This document shows, piece after piece, positions 1 to 8,764 of a stretch of 44,791 nt of DNA. Source of the stretch: SIG350 sp964520895 (lineage in GTDB: Bacteria; Bacillota; Clostridia; TANB77; SIG350); the NCBI GenBank assembly GCA_964520895.1, contig CAZFOR010000007.1:1-44791 (forward strand), given 5' to 3'. Below the pieces are notes generated by a model that ran no database searches, was not told the origin of the DNA, and saw only the letters and a list, made by a program, of their open reading frames with translations. The translations under genes and the position numbers were made by a program. Numbering within the stretch: position 1 is the stretch's first letter; the number at the start of each line of letters is the position of its first letter.

Positions 1-2
1 AA

Positions 3-488
3 CAACTAATTACATCAATAGAAAATAAAAATTTGAGTATTACACAAACTAATCTAGGAGATACTTTTGATATTGGAAATGCTAAATGTGAAATAATGTG
101 CGTTGACCATTCACAGCCTGATGAACTTAATTTATCTTCTATTGTAATTAGAATGGTATATGGAAATCAAAGCTATTTATTTATGGGTGATGCTGAAACT
201 GATAATGAAAAACTTAGAACTTGGGAGAAAACTAATGTAATAAAAATAGGTCATAATGGTTCTAGCACAAGTACTAGTCAGAAGTTTGTTAATGAAATAA
301 AACCTGATATAGCAATAATATCTGTTGGAAAAGATAATGACTATAACCTTCCAAAAGATAGTGTTATTCAAAGATTAAAAAATATTGGTGCAACAATATA
401 TAGGACAAATGAAGATGGTACAATATTATTAACAAGTGATGGAAATACAAATAATATAGAGAAAATTAATCTAGATGAGGTGAATTAA
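3..488 (+). CDS. MBL-fold protein, ComEC/Rec2-like C-terminal part (5' partial)
   Basis: The reading frame is open to the left edge of the window, so the start is missing and only the C-terminal 160 or so residues are visible. The segment carries late landmarks of the ComEC-type metallo-beta-lactamase fold: a core strand followed by YLFMGDAE, then VIKIGHNGSSTST and PDIAIISVGKDNDYNLP. In this family these give the metal-binding Asp and His of a phosphodiesterase-like site. Full proteins are usually secreted or membrane-attached and tied to DNA uptake or nucleotide hydrolysis. The next gene, a DUF3006 protein, starts two bases after the stop, a pairing I recall from Clostridia. Whether this one has the ComEC membrane domain cannot be seen. 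Confidence 0.8.
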   Translation, partial: QLITSIENKNLSITQTNLGDTFDIGNAKCEIMCVDHSQPDELNLSSIVIRMVYGNQSYLFMGDAETDNEKLRTWEKTNVIKIGHNGSSTSTSQKFVNEIKPDIAIISVGKDNDYNLPKDSVIQRLKNIGATIYRTNEDGTILLTSDGNTNNIEKINLDEVN

Positions 489-490
489 AT

Positions 491-721
491 ATGTGTAATA
501 GTATAAAATATGTAGTAGATAGAGTTGAAGATGAATTTGCAGTATGTGAAAATATGGATACAAATGAATATATAAATATTTTACTTACAAACTTACCAAA
601 TGAGATAAAACAAGGTGATATTATAACATTTAAAAACGGTAAATATGTAATTGATAATGTTCAAACAGAAGAAAAAAAACAGGATATGGAAAGTAGAGTT
701 AATAGATTGTGGAAGAAATAA
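491..721 (+). CDS. DUF3006 family small protein
   Basis: A 76-residue acidic protein with the DUF3006 signature: an N-terminal strand (KYVVDRVEDEFAVCE), a central LPNEIKQGDIITFKNGKY stretch like a small beta barrel, and a charged C-terminal helix ending VNRLWKK. The function of the family is unknown. It starts two bases after the MBL-fold gene with the ribosome site inside that gene's end (GAGGTGAA), so the two are almost certainly translated as a pair. It has no signal peptide or membrane segment. Confidence 0.8.
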   Translation: MCNSIKYVVDRVEDEFAVCENMDTNEYINILLTNLPNEIKQGDIITFKNGKYVIDNVQTEEKKQDMESRVNRLWKK

Positions 722-726
722 AATAA

Positions 727-775
727 AAAATTAAATAATAAATAGAAAATTAAATAATAAATAAAAAATTGAATA
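727..775 (+). repeat. 19-bp AT-only tandem repeat, about 2.5 copies
   Basis: Two full copies of AAAATTAAATAATAAATA plus one variable base lie at 727-745 and 746-764. A partial third copy starts at 765. The array sits between the DUF3006 gene and mntP, upstream of the mntP ribosome site, and contains no obvious Mn-sensing riboswitch. It may be only low-complexity spacer DNA. Confidence 0.7.
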
Positions 776-796
776 TAATTATTTCAGGAGGGAAAT

Positions 797-1372
797 ATGA
801 CAACAATAGAATTAATTGTAATTGCAATAGGTCTAGGAATGGATGCTTTTGCAGTTTCTGTTTGTAAAGGTTTAGCAATGAAGAAATATAGTGTAAAGAA
901 TTCAAATATTGTTGCAGGGTATTTTGGATTTTTTCAAGGTTTTATGCCTTTTATAGGATATATGATAGGATACCAATTTCAAAATGCAATTACAAGTATT
1001 GACCATTATATAGCATTTGTATTATTAGTTTTTATTGGAATACAAATGATACTTGAATCTAGAAAAAAAGATGAGGAAAATGTAAATGACAAACTTGATT
1101 TTAAAACAATGTTAATACTTTCAATAGCAACAAGTATTGATGCATTAGCTGTTGGTGTGACATTTGCGTTTTTAAATGTAAATATATTACTTAGTATAAT
1201 AGTAATAGCTGTTATAACATATATAATGTCATTTTCAGGTGTTAAAATAGGCAATGTGTTTGGTATTAAGTATAAGTCAAAAGCGGAGCTTGCAGGTGGT
1301 ATTATATTAATATTAATGGGCTCAAAAATATTAATTGAGCATTTAGGTATATTAGAAATGATTTTTAAATAA
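797..1372 (+). CDS. mntP: Putative manganese efflux pump MntP
   Basis: The 191-residue length and six hydrophobic segments match MntP, which exports Mn2+ across the cytoplasmic membrane. The two-fold inverted family repeat is clear: GLGMDAFAVSVCKG near residues 12-25 and SIATSIDALAVGVTFA near 109-124, each with the membrane Asp needed for transport (Asp16 and about Asp115). A final GxxxGxxxxxK-type segment, VKIGNVFG, is also present. CAGGAGGG lies eight bases before the ATG. No yybP-ykoY-type Mn riboswitch is recognisable in the short upstream region. Its end overlaps the convergent DUF421 gene by eight bases. Confidence 0.93.
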   Translation: MTTIELIVIAIGLGMDAFAVSVCKGLAMKKYSVKNSNIVAGYFGFFQGFMPFIGYMIGYQFQNAITSIDHYIAFVLLVFIGIQMILESRKKDEENVNDKLDFKTMLILSIATSIDALAVGVTFAFLNVNILLSIIVIAVITYIMSFSGVKIGNVFGIKYKSKAELAGGIILILMGSKILIEHLGILEMIFK

Positions 1373-2072
1373 ATGGGTCATGTGAGTTTTGTTTTTTGTT
1401 TTTTAAATATATAGTTAAATTATTTTTATCATCACAAGTTGCAAGAAATATATCTTCTATTTTTGCATTATTTTGTTTTGATAATTCTTTTTGTAACCAA
1501 TTTTCATCATGTCGAGATTTTTTTAGATTTTCATTTATTAAATAACCATCTAGTATTACATTTGTTGTAATTTTCTCTTGTTCCATAGGTATATTCATAT
1601 CAAAAGGTACAATAGGTTTTTTATCACTTTTAGGTAATATACTTATTTTTCCATTTGATTCTAATATAACTGTTTGGATATCTGATAAGTTAAAATAACC
1701 ATTAGTTCTACATTGCATTAACAATTCGTTTATGTCTAATTTAGCTTTTTTTAGATTCTTTATATAAAATATATCATTATCAAATAATATTAATGAAGCT
1801 CCATTAAAAAATCTTCGTATTTTTAATGAATGGTTATTTAATACTGAAATTAGTATTGTAACTAATGCATAAATAATCATAGCAATTAATGGTTCGAAAA
1901 AATTATCTTCAATAGATGTGGACATTTCAGCTGCTATTGAACCAATAGTAATACTAACAATATAGTCAAACATACTAAGTTGTCCCATTTCTCTATTGCC
2001 CATTATTTTAGTCAATATATATAATACTATTATTGAGCCAAAAGATAAGATACATATTTTTAATAATTCCAT
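1365..2072 (-). CDS. DUF421 (YetF/YdfR-type) membrane protein
   Basis: This 235-residue protein has three N-terminal membrane segments (with the family motif MGNREMGQLSMFDYIVSITIGSIAAE) and a cytoplasmic alpha/beta domain with the typical NINELLMQCRTNGYF...VILESNGKISILPK layout. DUF421 proteins in Bacillus and Clostridia are linked to spore membranes, spore resistance and germination, although the molecular role is not settled. TAGGAGG lies six bases before the ATG. A second DUF421 gene is found at 10404-11057, so the genome has at least two paralogues. It is transcribed towards mntP and the two 3' ends overlap. Confidence 0.88.
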   Translation of the reverse strand: MELLKICILSFGSIIVLYILTKIMGNREMGQLSMFDYIVSITIGSIAAEMSTSIEDNFFEPLIAMIIYALVTILISVLNNHSLKIRRFFNGASLILFDNDIFYIKNLKKAKLDINELLMQCRTNGYFNLSDIQTVILESNGKISILPKSDKKPIVPFDMNIPMEQEKITTNVILDGYLINENLKKSRHDENWLQKELSKQNNAKIEDIFLATCDDKNNLTIYLKNKKQNSHDPFI

Positions 2073-2157
2073 AAAAACCTCCTAATGTATATTATTACAA
2101 TTAAGTATAAATGCATACATAAACTACATGAAATTATTATTTTTTTCTTCTAACATG

Positions 2158-2186
2158 TTGACAAATGGTTACAAAAATGTTAATAT
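2158..2186 (+). promoter_or_regulatory. SigA-type promoter of tRNA-Arg
   Basis: TTGACA (2158-2163) and TAATAT (2181-2186) are separated by 17 bases and lie about 30 bases before the mature tRNA. The match to the vegetative consensus is near perfect. Confidence 0.8.
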
Positions 2187-2215
2187 ATTAAATGTTCATA
2201 CGAACTATTTTTTAT

Positions 2216-2292
<77 letters not shown>

Positions 2293-2300
2293 TAGTAAAA

Positions 2301-2351
2301 TTCAAAAGCACCTAAACATTAGAATTTAACTAGTGTTTAGGTGCTTTTGAA
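2301..2351. terminator. Terminator of tRNA-Arg
   Basis: Two perfect 18-base arms (2301-2318 and 2334-2351, core AGCACCTAAACA) extend by four more pairs to a 22-bp stem with a seven-base loop. T and A runs are built into the outer stem, so it could stop transcription from either side. Confidence 0.85.
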
Positions 2352-2451
2352 TACTTATTTAAATTCTATAAAAAAATATTTTTTTGAAAAAAAAAGAAAT
2401 AATGATATAATAAAACTAGTAGAAAAAACGAAAGAGAAAGGAATGATATAT

Positions 2452-3384
2452 ATGAAAAAAATTATAATAGGTGTTGTAGTATTATTATTGCTTTGTTCAA
2501 TGGCATTTGGAATATTTATGTTTATAAATAAAGATAAAGCACAAATTCCAGTAGTTAGTAATGAAGAAAACATTGAAAATAAAGATAGTGAAGAAGAAAA
2601 AGTAGAAGATAGAATTAAAATGTCACAATTTATTAATGATTTTTATGAATTGGAAGATATTTTTAAAGAGTATATGGATAGTTATTATATTGATGATTTT
2701 AAAGATTTGTATTATGACTTAGATGGTGATAATATAAAAGATAAAATTACGATTATAAATAATAAACAAAGAGATAGTGTTATTTTAAAATTAAATGATG
2801 TAGAATTTGATGAAAATATTTATCCATCAATCGAACTATATATAGTTGATTTAAATGAAAACGATTCAAATATTGAATTAATTACATTTGATGATGGACC
2901 AAGTGCTGACCCTGGTTATAAAATTTATACTAAAAATGGTAATGAAATGATAAATGTAATTTCGGTTGGAGGAGAAAATCTAAAAACAGATAAACAAGGT
3001 ACAGTTATATATGATAATGATTATAATGGAATAACATATCCAAATATATATTTTGATTATTTTACAATACATAATGGAACAGTAAAAGAAGAAAGTAATC
3101 CTCATTATATTGAAAAAATAAGCGAAACAGATGACTTTAAAATTATAGTGGACAAAAGTGGACTTTGGTTTTTCTCTGAAAATATTGATTATTTAAATAC
3201 AGCAAATTCTTGGATATATAATAATGAAGAAAGAGAAAAGATACTACTAAAATTAAATAGTTCTATTTCATTTCAGATAATGAAAATTATTAGAGAAGAA
3301 GGTCATATTGAAATGTTAAAAATAAGGCTTGATGATGGTAGAATAGGTTATGTAAAGTGTATATATTTAGCAGGTCAACAATAG
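2452..3384 (+). CDS. Membrane-anchored extracellular protein with Ca-loop-like repeat and SH3-like C-terminus
   Basis: I place the start at the second of two in-frame ATGs (2452), because AAAGGA at 2437-2442 is correctly spaced for it and too close to the ATG at 2443; that gives 310 residues. An N-terminal membrane anchor (KKIIIGVVVLLLLCSMAFGIFMF) is followed by an acidic linker. A segment containing DLDGDNIKDKITI resembles the calcium loops of dockerin or FG-GAP proteins, and another reads FDDGPSADPGYKIYT. The last 70 residues, ending DGRIGYVKCIYLAG, look like a bacterial SH3 domain. I infer a surface protein exposed outside the membrane, perhaps binding the cell wall. No enzyme motif is visible and the specific function is unknown. 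A hairpin terminator follows. Confidence 0.75.
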   Translation: MKKIIIGVVVLLLLCSMAFGIFMFINKDKAQIPVVSNEENIENKDSEEEKVEDRIKMSQFINDFYELEDIFKEYMDSYYIDDFKDLYYDLDGDNIKDKITIINNKQRDSVILKLNDVEFDENIYPSIELYIVDLNENDSNIELITFDDGPSADPGYKIYTKNGNEMINVISVGGENLKTDKQGTVIYDNDYNGITYPNIYFDYFTIHNGTVKEESNPHYIEKISETDDFKIIVDKSGLWFFSENIDYLNTANSWIYNNEEREKILLKLNSSISFQIMKIIREEGHIEMLKIRLDDGRIGYVKCIYLAGQQ

Positions 3385-3410
3385 CAAGATAAAAAATATA
3401 ATAAAATTTG

Positions 3411-3438
3411 TAGGCATTCAAATTATTTTGAATGCCTA
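3411..3438 (+). terminator. Intrinsic hairpin after the SH3-like gene
   Basis: TAGGCATTCAAA (3411-3422) and its exact complement (3427-3438) form a 12-bp stem with a four-base loop, followed by a weak T-rich tail (TTTACACATTTTT). Confidence 0.7.
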
Positions 3439-3460
3439 TTTACACATTTTTAGAATTTGT

Positions 3461-3933
3461 TTAAATATCAAGATAGCTATTATAGAATTTTTTGTAATCT
3501 GTTAGTCGAGATTCATGTATAATTTCATTAGTTTTTTTGTCTTTAACTAATAAAATTATTTCGTTATCAGGACTTAATTTGGCTAAGAAAATACATTCAA
3601 AAAAATTGCCATTTCATATATTAAATTTGATTCGTAATTATAGTTATCTGACTTTGGAGGAAGATAATATAATTGAAAAAAGGAATCATAATTTAATACT
3701 TGAATAACTTTTTCTTTCCAGTATTGTGTACATTTTCTTATTGGGACATTTTTTGACATCAAACATAATTTTGTATATATCAAACAAAATACAATAATAA
3801 TTATTATTATGTTTGGTAACAAGAAATCATTGTTTTTAAAAAGTATAAAATTTAACACAATACAAATAATCCCAGGTATTAATAAAATTGCGCCAATTTG
3901 AAATTTAGATAGTTTTGAAATGAATTTTTTCAT
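3461..3933 (-). pseudogene. Small two-TM membrane protein gene broken by a one-base frameshift
   Basis: From the ATG at 3933 (AATAAACCTCC complement supplies the ribosome site) the frame encodes two hydrophobic helices and a cytoplasmic tail, then stops at 3583-3585. At the seven-A run 3599-3605 a one-base change would carry translation into another frame that is open for 45 more codons, reading ECIFLAKLSPDNEIILLV and ending KKFYNSYLDI at a stop at 3461-3463. That segment has normal protein-like composition and is flanked by nothing else coding, so I read it as the true C-terminus. The intact product would be about 157 residues. Either the gene is decayed, or the homopolymer is a sequencing or phase-variation site. 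Function unknown. Confidence 0.7.
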
Positions 3934-4196
3934 ACAATAAACCTCCATTAAAATATTTGTTGGATTTTCTTTTTAAATGAGAAACATTTAAAATTATTAA
4001 ATATATATATTTGCGATAAAGTATACCATATATTAAAAGTGAATTCTAGGTGTAATTGAAAAATTGGTAACTAAAAAACAACTATATATTAACTAAAAAA
4101 ATATTACTGTAGAGTGCAAGGTTAATCATATAGTTAATGTTTGTTTGAGAACTATATAAATTAGAAATGAATATAATAGGGGTAAGAGGTGAAAAT

Positions 4197-4469
4197 ATGT
4201 TAATTGATTGTATAATATGGATACTTGCTATATATGGTTTTTTAAATATATGTATAAATGTTTTTTTCCAAATTATATATAAAGATATTGATTTAGTTAT
4301 TAAAATAAATAAAAAAGACAATTTGGAATTTATTATTAGAACAATGTTATATAAATTATGGTATTTTAAAAACATTATTTATATAAACAATAGTAATGAT
4401 AGAGAAAGTTGTGATATAATAAAAAAAATTGAAGATGATTTTGGAATAAAGATTATAAATATGAGGTGA
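4197..4469 (+). CDS. Small membrane protein upstream of recD2
   Basis: The ATG at 4197 is preceded by AGAGGTGAAAAT, a better start than the ATG at 4167 that lacks a ribosome site. The 90-residue product has one or two hydrophobic helices in the first 30 residues and then a charged tail ending KKIEDDFGIKIINMR. I do not recognise the family. The stop is eight bases before the recD2 start and the recD2 ribosome site (GAGGTG) overlaps this gene's stop, so the two are probably co-translated. A role connected to recD2 is inferred from position only. Confidence 0.65.
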   Translation: MLIDCIIWILAIYGFLNICINVFFQIIYKDIDLVIKINKKDNLEFIIRTMLYKLWYFKNIIYINNSNDRESCDIIKKIEDDFGIKIINMR

Positions 4470-4477
4470 AAATTTAA

Positions 4478-6661
4478 GTGGAACTAAATGGAAAAGTGCA
4501 AGAGATAATATATTTTAATGATAAAAATACATATACTGTTTTTTTGTTCAAAACAGACGAAAAAACAGTTCCTTGTGTTGGGTATATACCTTTTATTAAG
4601 TTAGGTGATAAACTTAACTTAATAGGTGATTATACAGAACATAAGGTATATGGAAAACAGTTTAAAGTAGATACTTTTGAAAAAACTGTACCAACTGATG
4701 AAGAAGATTTATTAGATTATTTATCATCAGGTTTTATTAAAGGAATTGGAGAAAAAACAGCACAAAAAATAGTAGACAGATTTGGTAGTGATAGTTTAGA
4801 TATATTAAAAAATCACCCGGAAAAGTTATGTACAATTAAAGGTATAAGTGAAGATAAAGCATTAGTTATACAAGAAACTGTAAATAATGAGTGGTATTTT
4901 TTAGAGTTATCTAAATATTTAAAAGGATATGGTATTAGTAATACAAATATTAATAATGTATATAAAGAATGGAATAATACTGCATTAGATATTATTTATG
5001 AAAATCCATATTGTTTAACAGATGTTTTTGTTGGTGTCGAATTTAGCTATATTGATAAAATAGCAGCTGATTTGAATTTTGATAAAGATAATATTAAAAG
5101 AATTAAAAGTGGTATTAAATATTGCTTAGTTAATTCTACATTTAATGGAAATACTTGTGCAAGATATGATAAATTAATAAGTGCAGTAACAAGCTTTTTA
5201 GCAGTGGATGGAACACTAGTTGATAATGCAATAATAGAGTTAATAAATGATAAAGATATTGTACTTGAAACTAGGGAAAATGAGAAGTTTATTTATTTAT
5301 ATAATATATATAAATCTGAAATGTTTATTGCTCAAAAGTTAATTGGACTTGTAAAACAAGAACCAACACACTATAATTTGGATAAAAAAATAGATAAAAT
5401 TGAAAAAGTGCAAGATATTAAATTATCTGAATTACAAAAACAAGCAATTAGTATGTCATATAATAATAATGTGTCAATAATTACTGGTGGACCAGGTACT
5501 GGAAAGACTACTATTATTAAATGTTTAATAGAGCTATTTAAACAAGATGACTTAGATATAGGGTTATGTGCTCCAACAGGTAGAGCTGCTAAAAGAATAA
5601 CAGAACTTACTGGTACGGAGGCTAAAACAATACATAGATTACTTGAAATTACTAAAATAGATGAGAAGATTGATAAATTTGATATAGATGTATCTACATT
5701 AGATAAAGATGTAGTTATTATTGATGAGGTGTCAATGCTAGATACTATGCTGTTTAATTGTGTTTTAAAAGCAATTAAGAATACTACTAAACTAATATTA
5801 GTAGGTGATGCAGATCAGTTACCATCAGTTGGACCTGGTGATGTTTTAAAAGATATGATTAATTCTGATACCATTAAACATATTTATTTGGATGAAATAT
5901 TTAGACAAGCAAAAGAAAGCCTAATTATTGTTAATGCTCATAAAATTAATAATGGTGAATATCCAATACTTGATGAAAAGAAAAAGGATTTCTTTTTTAT
6001 GCAAAGTCAAGATATGCAAGTTGTATTAAATACAGTAATTGAGCTTTGTGAGAAACGATTATCAGGTTATGGCAATTATGATAATATGAAAGATATTCAA
6101 GTTATATGTCCAACTAAAAGAGGTGATGTTGGTACTAAGAACTTGAATAAATGTTTACAGTTTGCATTAAATCCTAAAAAGGAATATAAAAAGGAAAAGG
6201 TATTTGGAAATAATGTGTTTAGACTAGGGGATAAGGTAATGCAGGTCAAAAACAATTATGATATTGAATGGGAAAAGGATGGAATTACTGGACAAGGTAT
6301 ATATAACGGAGATTTAGGATATATACAAAGAATAAATAATGAACTAGGTGAAATAGAGGTGCTATTTGATGATGGCAAAAGTGTTGTTTATACACAATCT
6401 GCATTTGAGGAATTAGAGCATTCTTATGCTATTACAATACATAAAAGTCAAGGTAGTGAATTTGATGTTGTAATTATCCCAATTATAAAGGGATATCCAA
6501 TGCTATATACTCGTAATTTATTGTATACAGGAATGACCAGGGCTAAAAAGTTACTAGTGATAGTAGGAGATCAAAATGAAGTATATAAAATGGTGGATAA
6601 TGCTAAACAAAAGGAAAGAAGTACAGGACTAGAATATAAGTTAAAAGAAATGTTTATATAA
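4478..6661 (+). CDS. recD2: RecD2-type ATP-dependent DNA helicase
   Basis: The 727-residue protein matches the RecD2 family, 5'-3' superfamily 1B helicases that act without RecBC in recombination and repair. An OB-like N-terminal domain is followed by helix-hairpin-helix segments (LSSGFIKGIGEKTAQKIVDRFG). The helicase core has Walker A GGPGTGKTT (about 337-345), the GRAAKR motif, Walker B VVIIDEVSML, VGDADQLPSVGPGDVL, the REP-type segment LDEIFRQA, and motif V/VI ITIHKSQGSEFDVVI and YTGMTRAKKLLVIVGD. Translation starts at GTG, eight bases after GAGGTG. A 33-bp palindromic repeat begins two bases after the stop. Confidence 0.95.
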   Translation: MELNGKVQEIIYFNDKNTYTVFLFKTDEKTVPCVGYIPFIKLGDKLNLIGDYTEHKVYGKQFKVDTFEKTVPTDEEDLLDYLSSGFIKGIGEKTAQKIVDRFGSDSLDILKNHPEKLCTIKGISEDKALVIQETVNNEWYFLELSKYLKGYGISNTNINNVYKEWNNTALDIIYENPYCLTDVFVGVEFSYIDKIAADLNFDKDNIKRIKSGIKYCLVNSTFNGNTCARYDKLISAVTSFLAVDGTLVDNAIIELINDKDIVLETRENEKFIYLYNIYKSEMFIAQKLIGLVKQEPTHYNLDKKIDKIEKVQDIKLSELQKQAISMSYNNNVSIITGGPGTGKTTIIKCLIELFKQDDLDIGLCAPTGRAAKRITELTGTEAKTIHRLLEITKIDEKIDKFDIDVSTLDKDVVIIDEVSMLDTMLFNCVLKAIKNTTKLILVGDADQLPSVGPGDVLKDMINSDTIKHIYLDEIFRQAKESLIIVNAHKINNGEYPILDEKKKDFFFMQSQDMQVVLNTVIELCEKRLSGYGNYDNMKDIQVICPTKRGDVGTKNLNKCLQFALNPKKEYKKEKVFGNNVFRLGDKVMQVKNNYDIEWEKDGITGQGIYNGDLGYIQRINNELGEIEVLFDDGKSVVYTQSAFEELEHSYAITIHKSQGSEFDVVIIPIIKGYPMLYTRNLLYTGMTRAKKLLVIVGDQNEVYKMVDNAKQKERSTGLEYKLKEMFI

Positions 6662-6662
6662 A

Positions 6663-6695
6663 TCAGACAAATTGCCTCCGTCCCTAATTGTCTGA
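6663..6695 (+). repeat. Solitary REP-like 33-bp palindromic element
   Basis: TCAGACAA (6663-6670) pairs with TTGTCTGA (6688-6695) around the core GCCTCCGTCCC. It is the same length and nearly the same sequence as the two elements that flank the transposase at 34395-35329. It lies two bases after the recD2 stop codon and may form its terminator. Confidence 0.85.
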
Positions 6696-6710
6696 ATTTA
6701 AAAAAAAGCA

Positions 6711-6738
6711 TTGATATATACAATATTTATGATATAAT
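6711..6738 (+). promoter_or_regulatory. SigA-type promoter of the KAP NTPase gene
   Basis: TTGATA (6711-6716) and TATAAT (6733-6738) are separated by 16 bases, about 40 bases before the ATG. It shows that the gene is transcribed independently of recD2. Confidence 0.75.
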
Positions 6739-6778
6739 ATGTACACAAATATTAACTAGAAAATGTGAGGTGTAATAA

Positions 6779-8728
6779 ATGGACGAATTAGTTGAAATTA
6801 TATTAGATTACGTAAGAAGAGATTATACAGATTATGCTATAATGATAAATGGTGAATGGGGAAGCGGAAAAACATATTTCTGGGAAAATAAAGTTAAAAA
6901 CAAAATAGAGACAATGGAGTTAAATGGTAAACAGTATAAAACAATATATATGTCATTATATGGTATATCAAACTTAGAGGAAATAAGTAAAAAGTTATTT
7001 ATGGAGACAACTCAATTAATGAATAAATCTGTTAAGAAATTTGTTGATAGTAGGGTTGGAATGACAATACCTGAATATGCAAAAACTGGTTTTGATATGG
7101 CCAATTTATTTGGTGTTAGTCAATGGAATGATAAAATAGACTATAATAAACTTTTAAATGTTGATGATAAAGTATTATGTTTTGATGATTTGGAAAGAGC
7201 AAATGTTGATGTTATTGATGTACTTGGATATATTAATAATTTTGTTGAACATGACCATATTAAAACAATAATAATTTGTAATGAAAAAGAATTATCTAAT
7301 AAACTTAAAAATTCAAATGTTGAAATGAAAACATTTATTGCTACATATCTATTAGATAAAGAAGGTAAAATTGGTAATAATGCTAAACTTGATAAACCAA
7401 TGGTTGATTTAATTCAAGATAAAATTGAATATATTTTTGATAAAGCGAATGATTATGAAAGAATTAAAGAAAAACTAATTGGAGAAACATTTGAATATAT
7501 ACCTGAATTTAATTATATAATTAACGGACTACTTATGAGATATGAAGTAAATCCAGAATTAATGCAGTTTTTAAGGAAAAATACAGGTATAATTATATCT
7601 ACATTTAATAAGACAGGTACGAGAAATTTAAGGATATTAAAACATGCATTAAATGATTTTCATAAAATATTTGAAAGTGTTAAAAAGGTATTACCTGATA
7701 TTGATAATGATATATTGAAATCACTACTTATATTTACTATTGCAGTTTCATTTGAAATTAAAGCAGGTAAAGTTACAAAAAATAAATTTACTGATATATC
7801 TTCTAATGAGGAGTATAAACTAATATTAACAGCAACAGATAGTAAAAAGAATAATCAAAAGTTTTATTTAAAAGAGTTTGATAATAACTACTATTTTAAT
7901 GCTAAGTATTCATATAGATTTTTTAAATTTGTTGAGATATATGTTAGAACTAGAATATTTGACACAAAAGTATTTAAAAGGGAAATGGATGAAATTGAGA
8001 GAATGAATAACAAAGGTAATTTACCAAGTTATAAGAGAATATTGCATGAAGAATATTGGAAAATACCAGATGTTGAGTTTGATAAAGTAGTTTATGAAAC
8101 ATTAGATGCAGTAAGAACTGGTAAATTGGAGCTTATTGAATATTTAAAATTATTTATTTATTTTAATTATTTTAATAAAAAAGGATTAATTAGAGAAGAT
8201 ATAAATAGTTTGAAAAATCAGTTTATGGCTGGTATGAATTTAGCATCAATAAAAGCATCATATTATGATAATGTTGCTGAATATTTATCTGATTTAAAAG
8301 TATTAGATATGGATGAGGTTGTTGAAGAGGTATTTGCGTATTTCTATATAATAAACAATCAATTAAAAGATAAAATGAATAAAGAATTTTCAGATGAATT
8401 GTTTACTTTATTATCAGCAAAAACTGAAACATTCTTTAGTGAACTTACTACTAAATATGCTAGTATACCAGTATTTGCATATTATGACCCATATATGTTG
8501 TTTGAAAAAATGTTAAGATTATCTAATCAAAATGTTGTTACATTAAAAGAAATAATGAAACAAAGATTAGAAAATGAAGATATATATGAAGCAGAAATTA
8601 AAAATATTGAATTGTTAAAAAAGACTATTGATGAATATATTCAATCAAAGGTTAGAACTGTTAAAATTGTATTGTTAGATGAATTTTCAGATAGTCTTAA
8701 AGCTATAATTGAGAAAAACAAAAAATAA
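6779..8728 (+). CDS. KAP-family P-loop NTPase
   Basis: This 649-residue protein has a Walker A motif close to its N-terminus (GEWGSGKT, residues 25-32), a Walker B VLCFDDLER (132-140) and a sensor-like strand IKTIIICNEKEL, the arrangement of KAP-type STAND-like NTPases (P-loop, then FDDLDR/FDDLER). The C-terminal 400 residues are helical with no motif I know and no clear membrane segment, which is less usual because many KAP proteins are membrane-inserted. KAP NTPases include phage-exclusion proteins such as PifA, and many occur in defence loci, so a defence or stress-signalling role is possible but not shown. The ATG follows GTGAGGTG with correct spacing. The gene has its own promoter and is flanked by a REP-like element and a short G-tract ORF. 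Confidence 0.85.
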   Translation: MDELVEIILDYVRRDYTDYAIMINGEWGSGKTYFWENKVKNKIETMELNGKQYKTIYMSLYGISNLEEISKKLFMETTQLMNKSVKKFVDSRVGMTIPEYAKTGFDMANLFGVSQWNDKIDYNKLLNVDDKVLCFDDLERANVDVIDVLGYINNFVEHDHIKTIIICNEKELSNKLKNSNVEMKTFIATYLLDKEGKIGNNAKLDKPMVDLIQDKIEYIFDKANDYERIKEKLIGETFEYIPEFNYIINGLLMRYEVNPELMQFLRKNTGIIISTFNKTGTRNLRILKHALNDFHKIFESVKKVLPDIDNDILKSLLIFTIAVSFEIKAGKVTKNKFTDISSNEEYKLILTATDSKKNNQKFYLKEFDNNYYFNAKYSYRFFKFVEIYVRTRIFDTKVFKREMDEIERMNNKGNLPSYKRILHEEYWKIPDVEFDKVVYETLDAVRTGKLELIEYLKLFIYFNYFNKKGLIREDINSLKNQFMAGMNLASIKASYYDNVAEYLSDLKVLDMDEVVEEVFAYFYIINNQLKDKMNKEFSDELFTLLSAKTETFFSELTTKYASIPVFAYYDPYMLFEKMLRLSNQNVVTLKEIMKQRLENEDIYEAEIKNIELLKKTIDEYIQSKVRTVKIVLLDEFSDSLKAIIEKNKK

Positions 8729-8764
8729 GATATTATAAAGAATAAAATAAAGGAGTAAATAAGT

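Noticed and set aside
727..775. A CRISPR or satellite array
   Set aside because: Only two and a half contiguous 19-bp copies of AT-only sequence; no spacers.
721..796. A Mn-responsive yybP-ykoY riboswitch before mntP
   Set aside because: The space is only 75 bases, AT-only tandem repeats, and holds none of the conserved GC-rich riboswitch stems.
2341..2451. An earlier start for the SH3-like protein gene
   Set aside because: It would begin inside the tRNA-Arg terminator; the ATG at 2452 has the ribosome site and begins the membrane anchor.
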